The notes under the pieces were generated by a model that saw only the letters and a program-made list of their open reading frames with translations, was not told where the DNA came from and ran no database searches. Positions 16,298 to 24,535 of a stretch of DNA of 64,000 bases are shown one piece after another. The position numbers and the translations under genes were made by a program. Every line of letters starts with the position of its first letter. The stretch's first letter is position 1. Source of the stretch: Skermanella rosea (GTDB lineage: Bacteria > Pseudomonadota > Alphaproteobacteria > Azospirillales > Azospirillaceae); assembly GCF_016806835.2 (NCBI RefSeq), contig NZ_CP086111.1, positions 3,713,471 to 3,777,470 of the forward strand, written 5' to 3'.

Positions 16298-18357
16298 TCC
16301 AGCGTCAGCTTGTCGCCGCCGCCGGCGGATCGGTCGGCTGGGACCCCGCTGCAGATCAGTGCTACGTCCTCCGTGACCTTGGCTTGGATCGGGTGTTCGT
16401 AGGTGACCTTGCCTGACAGGATCCTGGTGGCGCAGGTGCCGCAGCTTCCGGAGCGGCAACTGAAGTCCGGCGTCAGGCCGACGGACTCGGCGAGGTCGAG
16501 AAGCGCGCCGGTTCCCGGCTCCCAAAGCGCCTCCTTGCCGGAGCGGGCGAAGACCACCGGCACGGCTTCCTTCGAGGGCGCCATCGGCTGTACCGCCGGC
16601 CCGACGCCCGTTCTCGCCAGGGACGCCGGCCCGAAGGCCTCCGCGTGGATGCGGTCGTCCGGCGTGCCGATGGCGCGCAGTCCGTCGTACAGGTCCCGCA
16701 TGAACGCCGGCGGGCCGCACATGAGGAAATCGTAGCCGTCCAAGGGCAGGACCGCCCGCAGCAGCTCCAGGGTAATCCTCCCCGCCACGTCGTAGTCACG
16801 CCGCTCCACGGCGCCGGTGGGGTCGCCCAGCACGCGGATCAGGCGAACGGCACCGTCCGACCGCTCGACCAGTTCGGCGATCTCGCTGTCGAACGCCCGT
16901 TCGGCGAGGGTGCGCGCCGAGACGAACAGCCAGGTCGGACGGATGCGCCGCGTGCGCAGCCCCTCGTGGACCAGATGGCGCGCCATGGCGAGCAAGGGCG
17001 TGATGCCGATGCCCGCCGCCAGCAGGACGGCGGGCCGCCGCTCGGCGGCGTCGATCGTGAAGCCCCCCGCGGGAGCCCGCGCCTCGATGATGTCGCCGAC
17101 CGAGAGGCGGTCGTGGAGATGCCGGGAGACCAGCCCCTCGCGCTTGACGCTGATCCGGTAGTTGCCGTCGGAGGGGGCGGTCGACAGGGTGTAGGTGCGC
17201 GTGACCGGCTCGGCGTGCCCGTCCGGCAGCACGCGGATCGGAAGATGCTGGCCCGCCAAGTGGGGAATGATGCCGTTGCCATCCGCCGGCTCGAGGTGGA
17301 AGGAGCGGATCACGTCGCTCTCGTCGATGAGCTTGGCGATCCGGAAGGGGCGCCAGCGCGAGCCCAGCGCCGCGGCGGCCAACCTTGACCTGGCCTCCTC
17401 CCAATCGCCGGTCATCAGGCTGTTGGGCGACCAGCCGTCCGGCAGCATCGCCCCTCTCAGGGCCAGCGCGCCGGGCCGGAAGACAACCTTGCGGGGCCTG
17501 AAGGTCCAGAGGCGTTCGGCGCCCTGGAACGCCGCGATCTCCTCGGACTCGAGGATCACCTCGGCGTCGCCCGTCAGATGCAGCAGGTCGCCGGTCTCGA
17601 AATCGGGAAAGACCAGTCCAGCCCTAGGGTTGAGCACGAAATTGCCCAGCGTGTTGAACTGGAGGTTCCCCGCGAAATCGGGGATCGTCAGCGACCCGTC
17701 GCCATTGACGCGGACGAAGCCGGCCTTGCCGCCGCGATGCGAGGCGTCGACATGGCGGCCGGCGGCGTCATCCATGTGGGAGGAGACGAAGAAGCTGTCC
17801 GCCGCCGCGATGTGCCGGCGGGCGCGGTCATCCAGCCCTTCGGTGACGACGGCGTCGGGCAGCGCGTCGGTATCGCCGGGGTCGCGGACGAAGGCGTTGT
17901 CGCGCTTCTGGATGTATTGCGGGCAATTGCCGAAGGATTGCTCGACGCGGACATCGAACCCGCCCGGACGGCTGCCGAAGATCCGGCCGTTCAAGCGGTT
18001 GCGGCGCCGGGTGTGCGGTTCGATTCCAAGCAACCCGATCGCGTCGCCGTCCTTCAGGTGCGCCAGGGCGGGATCGCGGCCGTCGCGCGGAGCCGTGACG
18101 GACAGGGTCCGGGGATCCGGACTGCCCATGAACCCGGGGTGTCCGGCCAGCAGGGTCACCCAGCCATCCCCGGCGGGATCGACCGAGCCCAGGACCACGA
18201 ACGGCAATTGCCGAAAGAAGTCGCGGTGCTGATCGGGCATGTGGTCCCGGATCGCCCTGCCCTGCGGCGCCACGCGTTCGGCGACGCCGAGCAGGCGCTG
18301 GAGGCGGATCTCTCCGGGATGGAAGGGTGATGACGCGGATGCTGGATCGACCGACAT
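16291..18357 (-). CDS. Three-module oxidoreductase: FMN-binding split barrel, FAD/NAD(P)H reductase, [2Fe-2S] ferredoxin
   Basis: This is a 688-residue fusion. Residues 1-330 resemble the pyridoxamine-5'-phosphate-oxidase-like split barrel (PFVVLGSVDPAGDGWVTLLAG, GFVRVNGDGSLTIPDFAGN, NPRAGLVFPDF). Residues ~340-590 are a ferredoxin reductase-type unit with RTYTLS (FAD), GGFTI, LLAAGIGITPLLAM (NAD(P)H) and LMCGPPAFM. The last ~90 residues are a plant-type ferredoxin, CRSGSCGTC then a later single Cys (ALICSG). Electrons should flow NAD(P)H-FAD-[2Fe-2S], with the split barrel as an extra flavin or substrate site. The start is ATG 18357, with AAGGGGGAC upstream. A GST gene lies 79 bp upstream in the same direction. 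Substrate unknown. Confidence 0.82.
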   Translation of the reverse strand: MSVDPASASSPFHPGEIRLQRLLGVAERVAPQGRAIRDHMPDQHRDFFRQLPFVVLGSVDPAGDGWVTLLAGHPGFMGSPDPRTLSVTAPRDGRDPALAHLKDGDAIGLLGIEPHTRRRNRLNGRIFGSRPGGFDVRVEQSFGNCPQYIQKRDNAFVRDPGDTDALPDAVVTEGLDDRARRHIAAADSFFVSSHMDDAAGRHVDASHRGGKAGFVRVNGDGSLTIPDFAGNLQFNTLGNFVLNPRAGLVFPDFETGDLLHLTGDAEVILESEEIAAFQGAERLWTFRPRKVVFRPGALALRGAMLPDGWSPNSLMTGDWEEARSRLAAAALGSRWRPFRIAKLIDESDVIRSFHLEPADGNGIIPHLAGQHLPIRVLPDGHAEPVTRTYTLSTAPSDGNYRISVKREGLVSRHLHDRLSVGDIIEARAPAGGFTIDAAERRPAVLLAAGIGITPLLAMARHLVHEGLRTRRIRPTWLFVSARTLAERAFDSEIAELVERSDGAVRLIRVLGDPTGAVERRDYDVAGRITLELLRAVLPLDGYDFLMCGPPAFMRDLYDGLRAIGTPDDRIHAEAFGPASLARTGVGPAVQPMAPSKEAVPVVFARSGKEALWEPGTGALLDLAESVGLTPDFSCRSGSCGTCATRILSGKVTYEHPIQAKVTEDVALICSGVPADRSAGGGDKLTLDL

Positions 18358-18436
18358 GGTGAAGTCCCCCTTGAGGGTTGGCCGGGCTTGCCGATGGCTC
18401 TTGAAGGCGGCCCGGCGGCGGCGGACGATCAGGCGT

Positions 18437-19048
18437 TCAGGCGTTCAGGCCAACCGGCGTCCTGGCGAACTCGACGAAGCCGGGAAGCGCCTCGATCCGC
18501 CGAAGCCACGCGTTGACATTGGCATAGGGGGCCAGGTCGACATTGCCCTCGGGCGCCCGTGCCACATAGCTGTAGAGCGCCACGTCGGCGATGGTCGGCC
18601 GCTCGGCGGCGATCCAGTCGCGGCCCTCCAACTCGGCGTCGATGAGCTTGAGAACGCCATGCGCGCGGGCGATCACCTCTTCCGGGTTGAAGCCGGCCTT
18701 GAAGATGGTGATCAGGCGGGCGGCGGCCGGGCCGAAGGCGATCTGGCCGGCGGCGACCGAGAGCCAGCGCTGGACCTTCGCGGCGCCCAGCGCGTCCTCC
18801 GGCAGCCACTCGGTGCCGCCATGCTTCTTGGCGGCGTAGACCATGATCGCGTTGGAATCGGCGACGATGACACCGTCGTCATCCAGCAGCGGGACTTGGC
18901 CGAAACGGTCCAGCGCCAGATATCCGGGCGATTTGTGCTCGCCCTTCGCCAAGTCGAGGTCGATGATCTCGACATCGGCGCCGATCAGCGACAGGAAGAG
19001 CCTGGCGCGGTGCGCGTGGCCGGAAAGCTGATGTGAATAGAGTTTCAT
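18437..19048 (-). CDS. Glutathione S-transferase family protein
   Basis: This 203-residue protein has a thioredoxin-like N-terminal domain ([23 protein letters not shown], then [26 protein letters not shown], where the cis-proline and the ADSNAI glutathione contact are visible). An all-helical C-terminal domain follows with [13 protein letters not shown], the N-capping Asp motif. ATG 19048 has GGGAG about 7 bases upstream. A LysR gene diverges from it across 195 bp, suggesting control by that regulator. Possible roles are detoxification or disulfide/peroxide handling; the substrate is not predictable. Confidence 0.9.
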   Translation of the reverse strand: MKLYSHQLSGHAHRARLFLSLIGADVEIIDLDLAKGEHKSPGYLALDRFGQVPLLDDDGVIVADSNAIMVYAAKKHGGTEWLPEDALGAAKVQRWLSVAAGQIAFGPAAARLITIFKAGFNPEEVIARAHGVLKLIDAELEGRDWIAAERPTIADVALYSYVARAPEGNVDLAPYANVNAWLRRIEALPGFVEFARTPVGLNA

Positions 19049-19144
19049 GTGACGGCTCCCAGGAGGTCCAACACCGGGTCTTCCCGGCGGGGAGACCTTG
19101 CCGTGGATCACCCGGCGGAAGAAGCCGCGTCCTGGTCAATTCAG

Positions 19145-19158
19145 CATTCCGCGGAATG
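19145..19158. promoter_or_regulatory. Perfect palindrome CATTCCGCGGAATG, candidate LysR operator
   Basis: A 14-bp perfect palindrome lies in the space between the divergent GST and LysR genes, about 97 bp from the GST start and 86 bp from the LysR start. Two copies of GCGGGGACAAAGGGG follow in tandem just before the LysR start (about 19212-19241). The position suits a LysR binding site controlling both promoters; this is inference. Confidence 0.4.
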
Positions 19159-19243
19159 GAATAATGGGCTGGCGCTGGCCCCCGGCCCGGTTATGGTTGC
19201 GAAGCTCATCACGCGGGGACAAAGGGGGCGGGGACAAAGGGGA

Positions 19244-20140
19244 ATGGATCGCCACCACGCCATGAAAGTGATGGTGCGTATCGCCGATACGGGCGGCTTC
19301 GCCGAGGCGGCGCGACAGCTGCACATGAGCCCGCCGGCCGTCACGCGCGCCGTGGCCGCGCTGGAGGATCTGATCGGCGCGCGGCTGCTGGTCCGCACCA
19401 CGCGATCCGTCAAACTGACCGAGGCAGGGCATCGCTACGTCGAGGACTGCCGCCGCATCCTGGCGGCGATCGAGCAGGCGGAGGCCTCCGCCGCCGGATC
19501 CTTCGCCAAGCCGACCGGGGGGCTGACGGTCACCGCCTCGGTCCAGTTCGGCCAGATGCACATCATGCCGATCATGATGGACTTCCTGGAAACCTATCCG
19601 GAGGTGACGGGCACGGTGCTGTTGCTGGACCGGGTCACCAACCTGGTGGACGAGGGCATCGATGTCGCGATCAGGATCGGGCACCTGCCGGATTCGACCC
19701 ACCGGGCGACCAGGGTCGGATCGGTGCGCCGGGTGATCTGCGGAGCACCCGCCTATTTCGAGCGCCACGGTGTTCCGGAACACCCGATCGAGCTCGCCCG
19801 GCACCGCGTCATCGCGGTGACCAGTGCCTGGCCATCGCTCGATTGGCGCTTCGGGCCGGGGGGAAAGATCGTCGCCCACGTCAAGCCGGCCCTGTTCTGC
19901 AACTCGAACGCGGCGGGGATCATCGCGGCGCGTGCCGGATGGGGTCTCGCCCGCGTACTGTCCTACATGATCGCGCCGGATCTGCTCGACGGCGGCCTCC
20001 GGACCATCCTTGGCGAGTTCGAGGAGGAGCCGCTGCCGATCCACGTCGTCCATCCCGAAGGTCGCAACGCGTCGGCCAAGGTGCAGGCGTTCGTCGAGTT
20101 CGCGGCGGCGCGGCTGCGCGCGAACCGGGTGATCACCTGA
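19244..20140 (+). CDS. LysR-family transcriptional regulator
   Basis: This 298-residue full-length LysR begins MDRHHAMKVMVRIADTGGFAEAARQLHMSPPAVTRAVAALEDLIGARLLVRTTRSVKLT, an intact winged helix. A substrate-binding domain follows with GGLTVTASVQFGQ, the DEGIDVAIRIGHL segment and HPIELARHRVI. The DIAVRIG-like DVAIRIG line places it in the large CrgA/DsdC-like group often found beside GST genes. ATG 19244 begins the conserved N-terminus. Its likely target is the divergent GST gene. Confidence 0.92.
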   Translation: MDRHHAMKVMVRIADTGGFAEAARQLHMSPPAVTRAVAALEDLIGARLLVRTTRSVKLTEAGHRYVEDCRRILAAIEQAEASAAGSFAKPTGGLTVTASVQFGQMHIMPIMMDFLETYPEVTGTVLLLDRVTNLVDEGIDVAIRIGHLPDSTHRATRVGSVRRVICGAPAYFERHGVPEHPIELARHRVIAVTSAWPSLDWRFGPGGKIVAHVKPALFCNSNAAGIIAARAGWGLARVLSYMIAPDLLDGGLRTILGEFEEEPLPIHVVHPEGRNASAKVQAFVEFAAARLRANRVIT

Positions 20141-20264
20141 GAGGCCGACGAGGTCTCGATTGTCGCAGATGCAAAGCCAAAGGTGCGGTGGTTGGCGCTC
20201 AGCCTTTCGCGCGCCTGTCCGCAGGCCTTCTCCGCCTCCCGGGCATGCCGGAACCGAATCGTCC

Positions 20265-21380
20265 TTACGGCAGGGAGCCGGTCCTGAACAGGGTCACCCG
20301 CACGCCCCCGTTCGTCACCGGGGCGGACGGCGGCAGGAACGGCAGCAGGGTCGCCCGGGCGAGCGCCGCGTCGCTCGTTACCAGCCCGACCCTCCAGCCG
20401 GAGAAACGCGCCAGAAGCGTCTGCCCGAGGGCGCCGTAGAGAGGGTACAGGCTCTTGCTGTCCCCGATCCGGTTGCCGTAGGGCGGGTTGACGATGACGA
20501 GGCCGGGAGGGCCGGCGGGTGGTGCCAAGTCGCTGATCGCGTGGTGCCGGAACTCCGTCAGGTCGGCGACGCCCGCCCGCTCCGCATTGGCGCGGCTCAT
20601 GGCGATGGCGCCCGCGTCGCGGTCGCTGCCGTAGAAACGGAGGTCGGGCCTGGGTCCGCCGCCGGTCCCGCGCAGGCGCTGCCAGGCCGCCTCGTCAAAC
20701 CCCGCGAGCAGCTCGAAGGCGAAGCGGCGCGACCGGCCGGGATGGAGCCCGGCGGCGATCTCCGCCGCCTCGATCACGAAGGTGCCCGACCCGCACATGG
20801 GATCGACGACGGGCTCGGCGCCGTCGTAGCCGCATTGCCGCAGGAAGAGCGAGGCCAGCGATTCCCGCATCGGCGCCTTGTTGACGGCCTCCTTGTGGTT
20901 CCGCTTGTGCAGGAATTCGCCCGACGTGTCGATGCTGACGGTGCAGAGGTCGTCGTCGATCCGCGCCTTGACCTGGATCTCGGCCTCGGCGGAGACGGGG
21001 GCGCCCAGTTCCTCCCGGATCGCGGTCGCGATCCGCTGCGCCGCGGCGCCGGCGTGATAGATGCGGGAGCCCTTGCAGGACGCCTCGACGCGGACGGGCA
21101 CGTCCGGCCGCAGGACGTCGCCCCAGGCCAGCCGGCGCGCCCGCTTGTCGAGCTGGGCCAGGTGGAAGGCCCGGAAGGCGCCGATGCGCGCGAGGACGCG
21201 GCTGGCGCCGCGGATCTCCAGGTTCCCCCGCCACACCTCGGGCCAGCCGCCCCTCACCGTCACGCCGCCCTTGACGGCGGTGGGGTCCCTGAAGCCCTTG
21301 GCCTGCGCCTCCGCGCAAAGGACGGGCTCCAGGCCGGGAAATGTCACCAGGAAGATTTCGAAATCGGCGTCCGTGTTCAT
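20265..21380 (-). CDS. THUMP-domain class I RNA methyltransferase (RlmL/TrmG-like)
   Basis: This 371-residue protein has an N-terminal ferredoxin-like/THUMP region (EIFLVTFPGLEPVLCAEA, GASRVLARIGAFRAFHL, ARIDDDLCTVSIDTSG) and a C-terminal SAM-dependent domain. The latter has KEAVNKAPMRESLAS, DPMCGSGTFVIEAA (SAM motif I), FYGSDRDAGAI and NPPYGNRIGD (catalytic motif IV for N-methylation of a base). That layout matches the N-terminal methyltransferase of RlmL, which methylates 23S rRNA guanine N2. The second RlmK half is missing, as is common outside enterobacteria. Start ATG 21380; 17 extra codons upstream look non-coding. Confidence 0.86.
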   Translation of the reverse strand: MNTDADFEIFLVTFPGLEPVLCAEAQAKGFRDPTAVKGGVTVRGGWPEVWRGNLEIRGASRVLARIGAFRAFHLAQLDKRARRLAWGDVLRPDVPVRVEASCKGSRIYHAGAAAQRIATAIREELGAPVSAEAEIQVKARIDDDLCTVSIDTSGEFLHKRNHKEAVNKAPMRESLASLFLRQCGYDGAEPVVDPMCGSGTFVIEAAEIAAGLHPGRSRRFAFELLAGFDEAAWQRLRGTGGGPRPDLRFYGSDRDAGAIAMSRANAERAGVADLTEFRHHAISDLAPPAGPPGLVIVNPPYGNRIGDSKSLYPLYGALGQTLLARFSGWRVGLVTSDAALARATLLPFLPPSAPVTNGGVRVTLFRTGSLP

Positions 21381-21470
21381 CCCGCCTACATATCGCCCCG
21401 GCGCGCGATCATCGACACCTTTCTCGCGCAATCGTTCCTTGCGCGACCACGCAGGCGGCTGGACGGGGCT

Positions 21471-22019
21471 TCAGCGGCGGTAGAGGAGCTCCAGCATCCG
21501 GGCGATGTTGTCGCGGATCGCCTGCTCCAGCGCGTCCCGCTCCATCAGCACGGGCTCCGGCAGGCCGGCGGTGACCTTCCGCTCGGCGCTCGTGTCGATG
21601 TCGGCGCGCCAGACCTCGGCCCCGGTCCCGGCGTCCCTCAGGACATAGGCGGCGGTGATGCCGATCTCCGTCTCGAAGGGTCCCGGTATGGCCGGCGTCC
21701 TCGCGCCGGAGATCGCCATGTCGAGCCGATAGGCCGGGCGGCTCGCCGCCAGCAGCCCGCGGCTGGCGAGCGTGTTGATCAGCGCCTCCCGCAGATCGGT
21801 GCGGGAAATCGCGCCGACGCCGGCGATCTGCCCCGCGGCGCTGCCTTGCAGCGTTATCTCGCCCACCTCGATGCCCTGCCGGAGGGTCGCGTCCCTCGGC
21901 TGCGGAGGTTCCTGCGGATCGACGGGGACCACCATCTGCGGCATCCGGGGATGGACCGCGCCGGGCGGGGTCTGACAGGCGGCGAGCATGATGGCGAGGA
22001 GAAGGACGACGTGACGCAT
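21471..22019 (-). CDS. Uncharacterised outer-envelope lipoprotein
   Basis: This 182-residue protein begins MRHVVLLLAIMLAAC, a clean lipobox. Gln follows Cys15, so sorting to the outer membrane is expected. The mature part has a proline-rich linker and then an alpha/beta stretch (LREALINTLASRGLL...YRLDMAISG...GITAAYVLRDAGTGAEVW) like the small adaptor-type lipoproteins that carry a LolA/LpoB-like or DUF-type fold. I cannot name the family. It may be co-transcribed with the UDG-like gene to its right, whose stop is 30 bp upstream. Confidence 0.65.
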   Translation of the reverse strand: MRHVVLLLAIMLAACQTPPGAVHPRMPQMVVPVDPQEPPQPRDATLRQGIEVGEITLQGSAAGQIAGVGAISRTDLREALINTLASRGLLAASRPAYRLDMAISGARTPAIPGPFETEIGITAAYVLRDAGTGAEVWRADIDTSAERKVTAGLPEPVLMERDALEQAIRDNIARMLELLYRR

Positions 22020-22049
22020 ACCGCACTTGTACACACCGATCCGGGCCTG

Positions 22050-22949
22050 TCACCCCATCTTTGGGGGAAACCCGAAATCAACCCTATCGCCCGCTTCCAT
22101 GATCACCGTCGAGAGATAGTCGGAGAGCATGGCCTTGTCCCGGCCCTCCAGGAGGATCTTGGAAGACACGTTGCCGTTGCCGGTCCTCAACCCCGGGGTC
22201 CTGCTCTCCCAGGCATCGAGGAACCGGTCCATGGCGGCGTTCCATCGCGGATCGCTGTTCCGGCAGAAGATCTTCGACAGCGAGAAGTGGGGCACCTTGC
22301 GGAAGGGGGACGGAAGGTTCCGCCCCTGGAAACGGGCCGGCGGCTCTCCCAAGGATCGGAAGCGGGATTCCAGGGTCCGGCGGAAGTCCCGGAACGTCGC
22401 GCCGCCGCTCTCCATGCCGATGGTCACGACCGGGATGCCGAGCAGCGCCACGATCTCGGCGATCAGGCGGGCGTTCTCCTCCTGGTCGTGGCGAATGGCC
22501 TGATCGACGGCGGAATCGCCGACGCCGTCCCTCAGGGTCTGCGTCAGCCCCGCGGTGCGCGGCGTATGGTAGGAGCTCTTGTTCAGCACCATGACCTTGG
22601 ACCGGAACGATCCCGGGCCGTAGATCCCGTCGAAGAAGGCGTGCGCCATCCGTCCGGCGCGCCCCGCCGCGCAGAGATAGACGGATTTCTCCCACTCCCT
22701 GCGGCCGGGGTTGTCGCCGACCAGGACGAGGTCGGGCAGCGGCCCGCCGTCCGCGGCATAGTCCGAGAGGTCCCGGTTCTCCACGAACAGGGACGACACG
22801 GTGTCCCTCAGCCGGCGCGTCCGCTCCCCGTGGGCGGCGACGATCTCCCGGAACGCCGCTACCGGGGCGGAGGTCCCGCCAGATGCGGGCGGATCGCCGG
22901 GGATGACGGCCGGGGTGGCGGTCGCCCTCGCTTCCAAGGTATGGGACAT
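22050..22949 (-). CDS. Uracil-DNA-glycosylase-superfamily-like protein
   Basis: This 299-residue protein has features of the UDG fold: LPDLVLVGDNPGRREWEKSVYL resembles the UDG motif G(D/E)xPGxxE, VMVLNKSSYHTP sits where the second strand and N/H residues fall, and VVTIGMESGGATF is a later strand. The usual C-terminal HPS loop is not obvious; HFSLSK is a weak match. So the fold is plausible but activity on uracil is not assured. The N-terminal ~45 residues look disordered. ATG 22949 is chosen because upstream codons overlap repeat-rich intergenic DNA. Confidence 0.5.
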   Translation of the reverse strand: MSHTLEARATATPAVIPGDPPASGGTSAPVAAFREIVAAHGERTRRLRDTVSSLFVENRDLSDYAADGGPLPDLVLVGDNPGRREWEKSVYLCAAGRAGRMAHAFFDGIYGPGSFRSKVMVLNKSSYHTPRTAGLTQTLRDGVGDSAVDQAIRHDQEENARLIAEIVALLGIPVVTIGMESGGATFRDFRRTLESRFRSLGEPPARFQGRNLPSPFRKVPHFSLSKIFCRNSDPRWNAAMDRFLDAWESRTPGLRTGNGNVSSKILLEGRDKAMLSDYLSTVIMEAGDRVDFGFPPKMG

Positions 22950-23085
22950 GGACCGGACTGCATCCTTTTCATCATGGCGGGATTCGGCGGAAGCCTTGAT
23001 GCATCGAGATCCGCAGGTCAAGACCGCGGCTGTTTGGCGCGATGGTTGTCTGCATGCACAGGCTTCAAGCGCAGGCAGATCCGCT

Positions 23086-23365
23086 CCCGTTTCGTCTTAG
23101 CCGGACTTGATCCACGGCTGTCTAGCACGTTGTTTGCTGAATCTGCGAAAGGATCAGTTCCGGGCAGAAGCACTCCGTTTTCGTCATGGCCGGACTTGAT
23201 CCGGCCATCTTTCACGGGATGCATTGAACGCTCCGTGCCTTGAGATCCGCGGGTCAAGCCCGCGGATGACGAACCGAAGGAGAAAACTGTCATTAGGAAT
23301 TTTCTCAATAGATGATGAGCAAGTACCGTGCCGGACAGCCGTGGATCAAGTCCGGCCACGACCTT
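23086..23365. repeat. Cluster of hairpin intergenic repeats; includes an unoccupied relative of the intron site
   Basis: This 280-bp stretch carries several units built around a xCCGGx-TCAAG-xCCGGx hairpin. Two units face left (23101-23141 and 23186-23212) and two face right: 23245-23267, arms ATCCGCGGG/CCCGCGGAT, then 23319-23360 with GTGCCGGACAGCCGTGG. The stretch TGACGAACCGAAGGAGAAAA at 23267-23286 matches the joined exon ends around the group II intron at 51112-52974, so this is a sister copy without an intron. The same family recurs at 51041-51064 and 52977-53244. The flanking 22950-23085 and 23366-23546 hold no gene I can support. Confidence 0.75.
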
Positions 23366-23546
23366 GACGGGCCGCGGGCGCCGCCTTCCCGAGCCGAGGG
23401 GCGGCCCGTGGGGACAGGGCTCCGCCCGGGCACCACGCCCCGCTCCGGCGACTTCCTTGTCGAGGGGCATCGATCGGGCTATAGAGAACACCGTGGCAGT
23501 GACCGGAGGCATTGCGTTTGCGGTCCCGGCAGAAGGTTCGGAAGGC

Positions 23547-24140
23547 ATGAAACTCTCAGACGTCGATATTGACCGATACCTCGCCGAGGGACGCATCCAG
23601 ATCGACCCGATGCCGACGGAAGGCCAGATCGGCGCCATGTCGGTCGATCTCCAGCTGGGGGACACTTTCCAGGTGTTCCCGCCCGGCAAGGCGGCCTTCG
23701 TGGACCTTGCGCCGCCCGTGGGGCACCCCAGCCAGGTTCCGGACAAGCTGATGGACCGGGTACAGATACCCGCCGGGGAGTCGTTCTTCCTGCATCCCGG
23801 CGAACTGGTGCTGGGCATCACCGTGCAGCGAATCCTGCTGCCGAACGACATCGCCGGGCGCCTCGACGGGCGCAGCAGCCTGGCGCGGCTGGGCCTGATG
23901 GTGCATGCGACGGCGCACACGATCGATCCGGGCTGGAACGGCCGCATCACGCTGGAATTCTTCAACTGCGGCCGCCTGCCGCTGGCGCTGCGGCCCGGCA
24001 TGCGCATCTGCGCGCTCAGCTTCGAGACGCTGATGTCGCCGACCTCCAAGCCCTACGCGGCGCGGGCCGACGCCAAGTACCGCGACCAGCTCGATCCCCT
24101 GCCAAGCCGGATCAACCTGGAACAGCCGCTCAAGGATTGA
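23547..24140 (+). CDS. dcd: dCTP deaminase
   Basis: This 197-residue dCTP deaminase converts dCTP to dUTP on the route to dTMP. Sequence signs: MKLSDVDIDRYLAEGRIQIDP at the start, the GRSSLARLGLMVHATAHTIDPGWNGRITLEF core (substrate loop RSSLARLG and catalytic Glu in ITLEF) and PTSKPYAARADAKYRDQ at the end, shared with the E. coli type. Length is close to the family's 193. The functional unit is a homotrimer. It is preceded by the hairpin-repeat cluster and followed by a convergent transporter. Confidence 0.95.
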   Translation: MKLSDVDIDRYLAEGRIQIDPMPTEGQIGAMSVDLQLGDTFQVFPPGKAAFVDLAPPVGHPSQVPDKLMDRVQIPAGESFFLHPGELVLGITVQRILLPNDIAGRLDGRSSLARLGLMVHATAHTIDPGWNGRITLEFFNCGRLPLALRPGMRICALSFETLMSPTSKPYAARADAKYRDQLDPLPSRINLEQPLKD

Positions 24141-24383
24141 GGGCGCACCCCTCGCCGCCGAGGCGGGGGTCTCGGAAGCTGCGGGTGGCGGGCATGCCGT
24201 ACGGGGCGCCTTTTCGAAACCATCGAAGCGGTTGTCGCCCGACCCGAAGGTGGAAGCCGGCTGTCCAAGGCCCGACGTGTCCGAAGCTCCCCGGAAGATA
24301 ACCGGCGGACAAGACGGCGGGATGGTATGTATTGCGCAGCCGGATCGCGGCGGCAGCCGGCCCAATGAGACGCTCTAGACTAA

Positions 24384-24412
24384 AAGCCCCGTCGCGGCGA
24401 AGCGGCGGGGCT
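24384..24412. terminator. Hairpin terminator downstream of dcd
   Basis: AAGCCCCGTCGC and GCGGCGGGGCTT form a strong stem with a GGCGAA loop, followed by TCCTTAT; TAAAA precedes it. It works on both strands and lies between dcd and the convergent MFS gene. The 240 bp between dcd and this hairpin (24141-24383) contain no gene or RNA that I recognise; the hairpin's distance from dcd leaves room for an unrecognised small RNA. Confidence 0.75.
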
Positions 24413-24535
24413 TCCTTATGTACCATACCGCACTGCGAGACCTAGCGGCAGGCGGCTTTCCCGGCATCGCGACTTGCGTCATGCGCGATCGTCTTGGGAT
24501 CCGGAGTCCGGTGACTCAAGATCCACTTCACCAGC

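Noticed and set aside
20160-23243. Open frame of over 1000 codons on the plus strand
   Set aside because: It runs antisense through three recognisable genes (methyltransferase, lipoprotein, UDG-like) and the repeat cluster, and shows only compositionally biased sequence.
24141-24383. Possible small RNA between dcd and its distant terminator
   Set aside because: No recognisable RNA family, promoter or secondary structure apart from the terminator; left as unexplained spacer.
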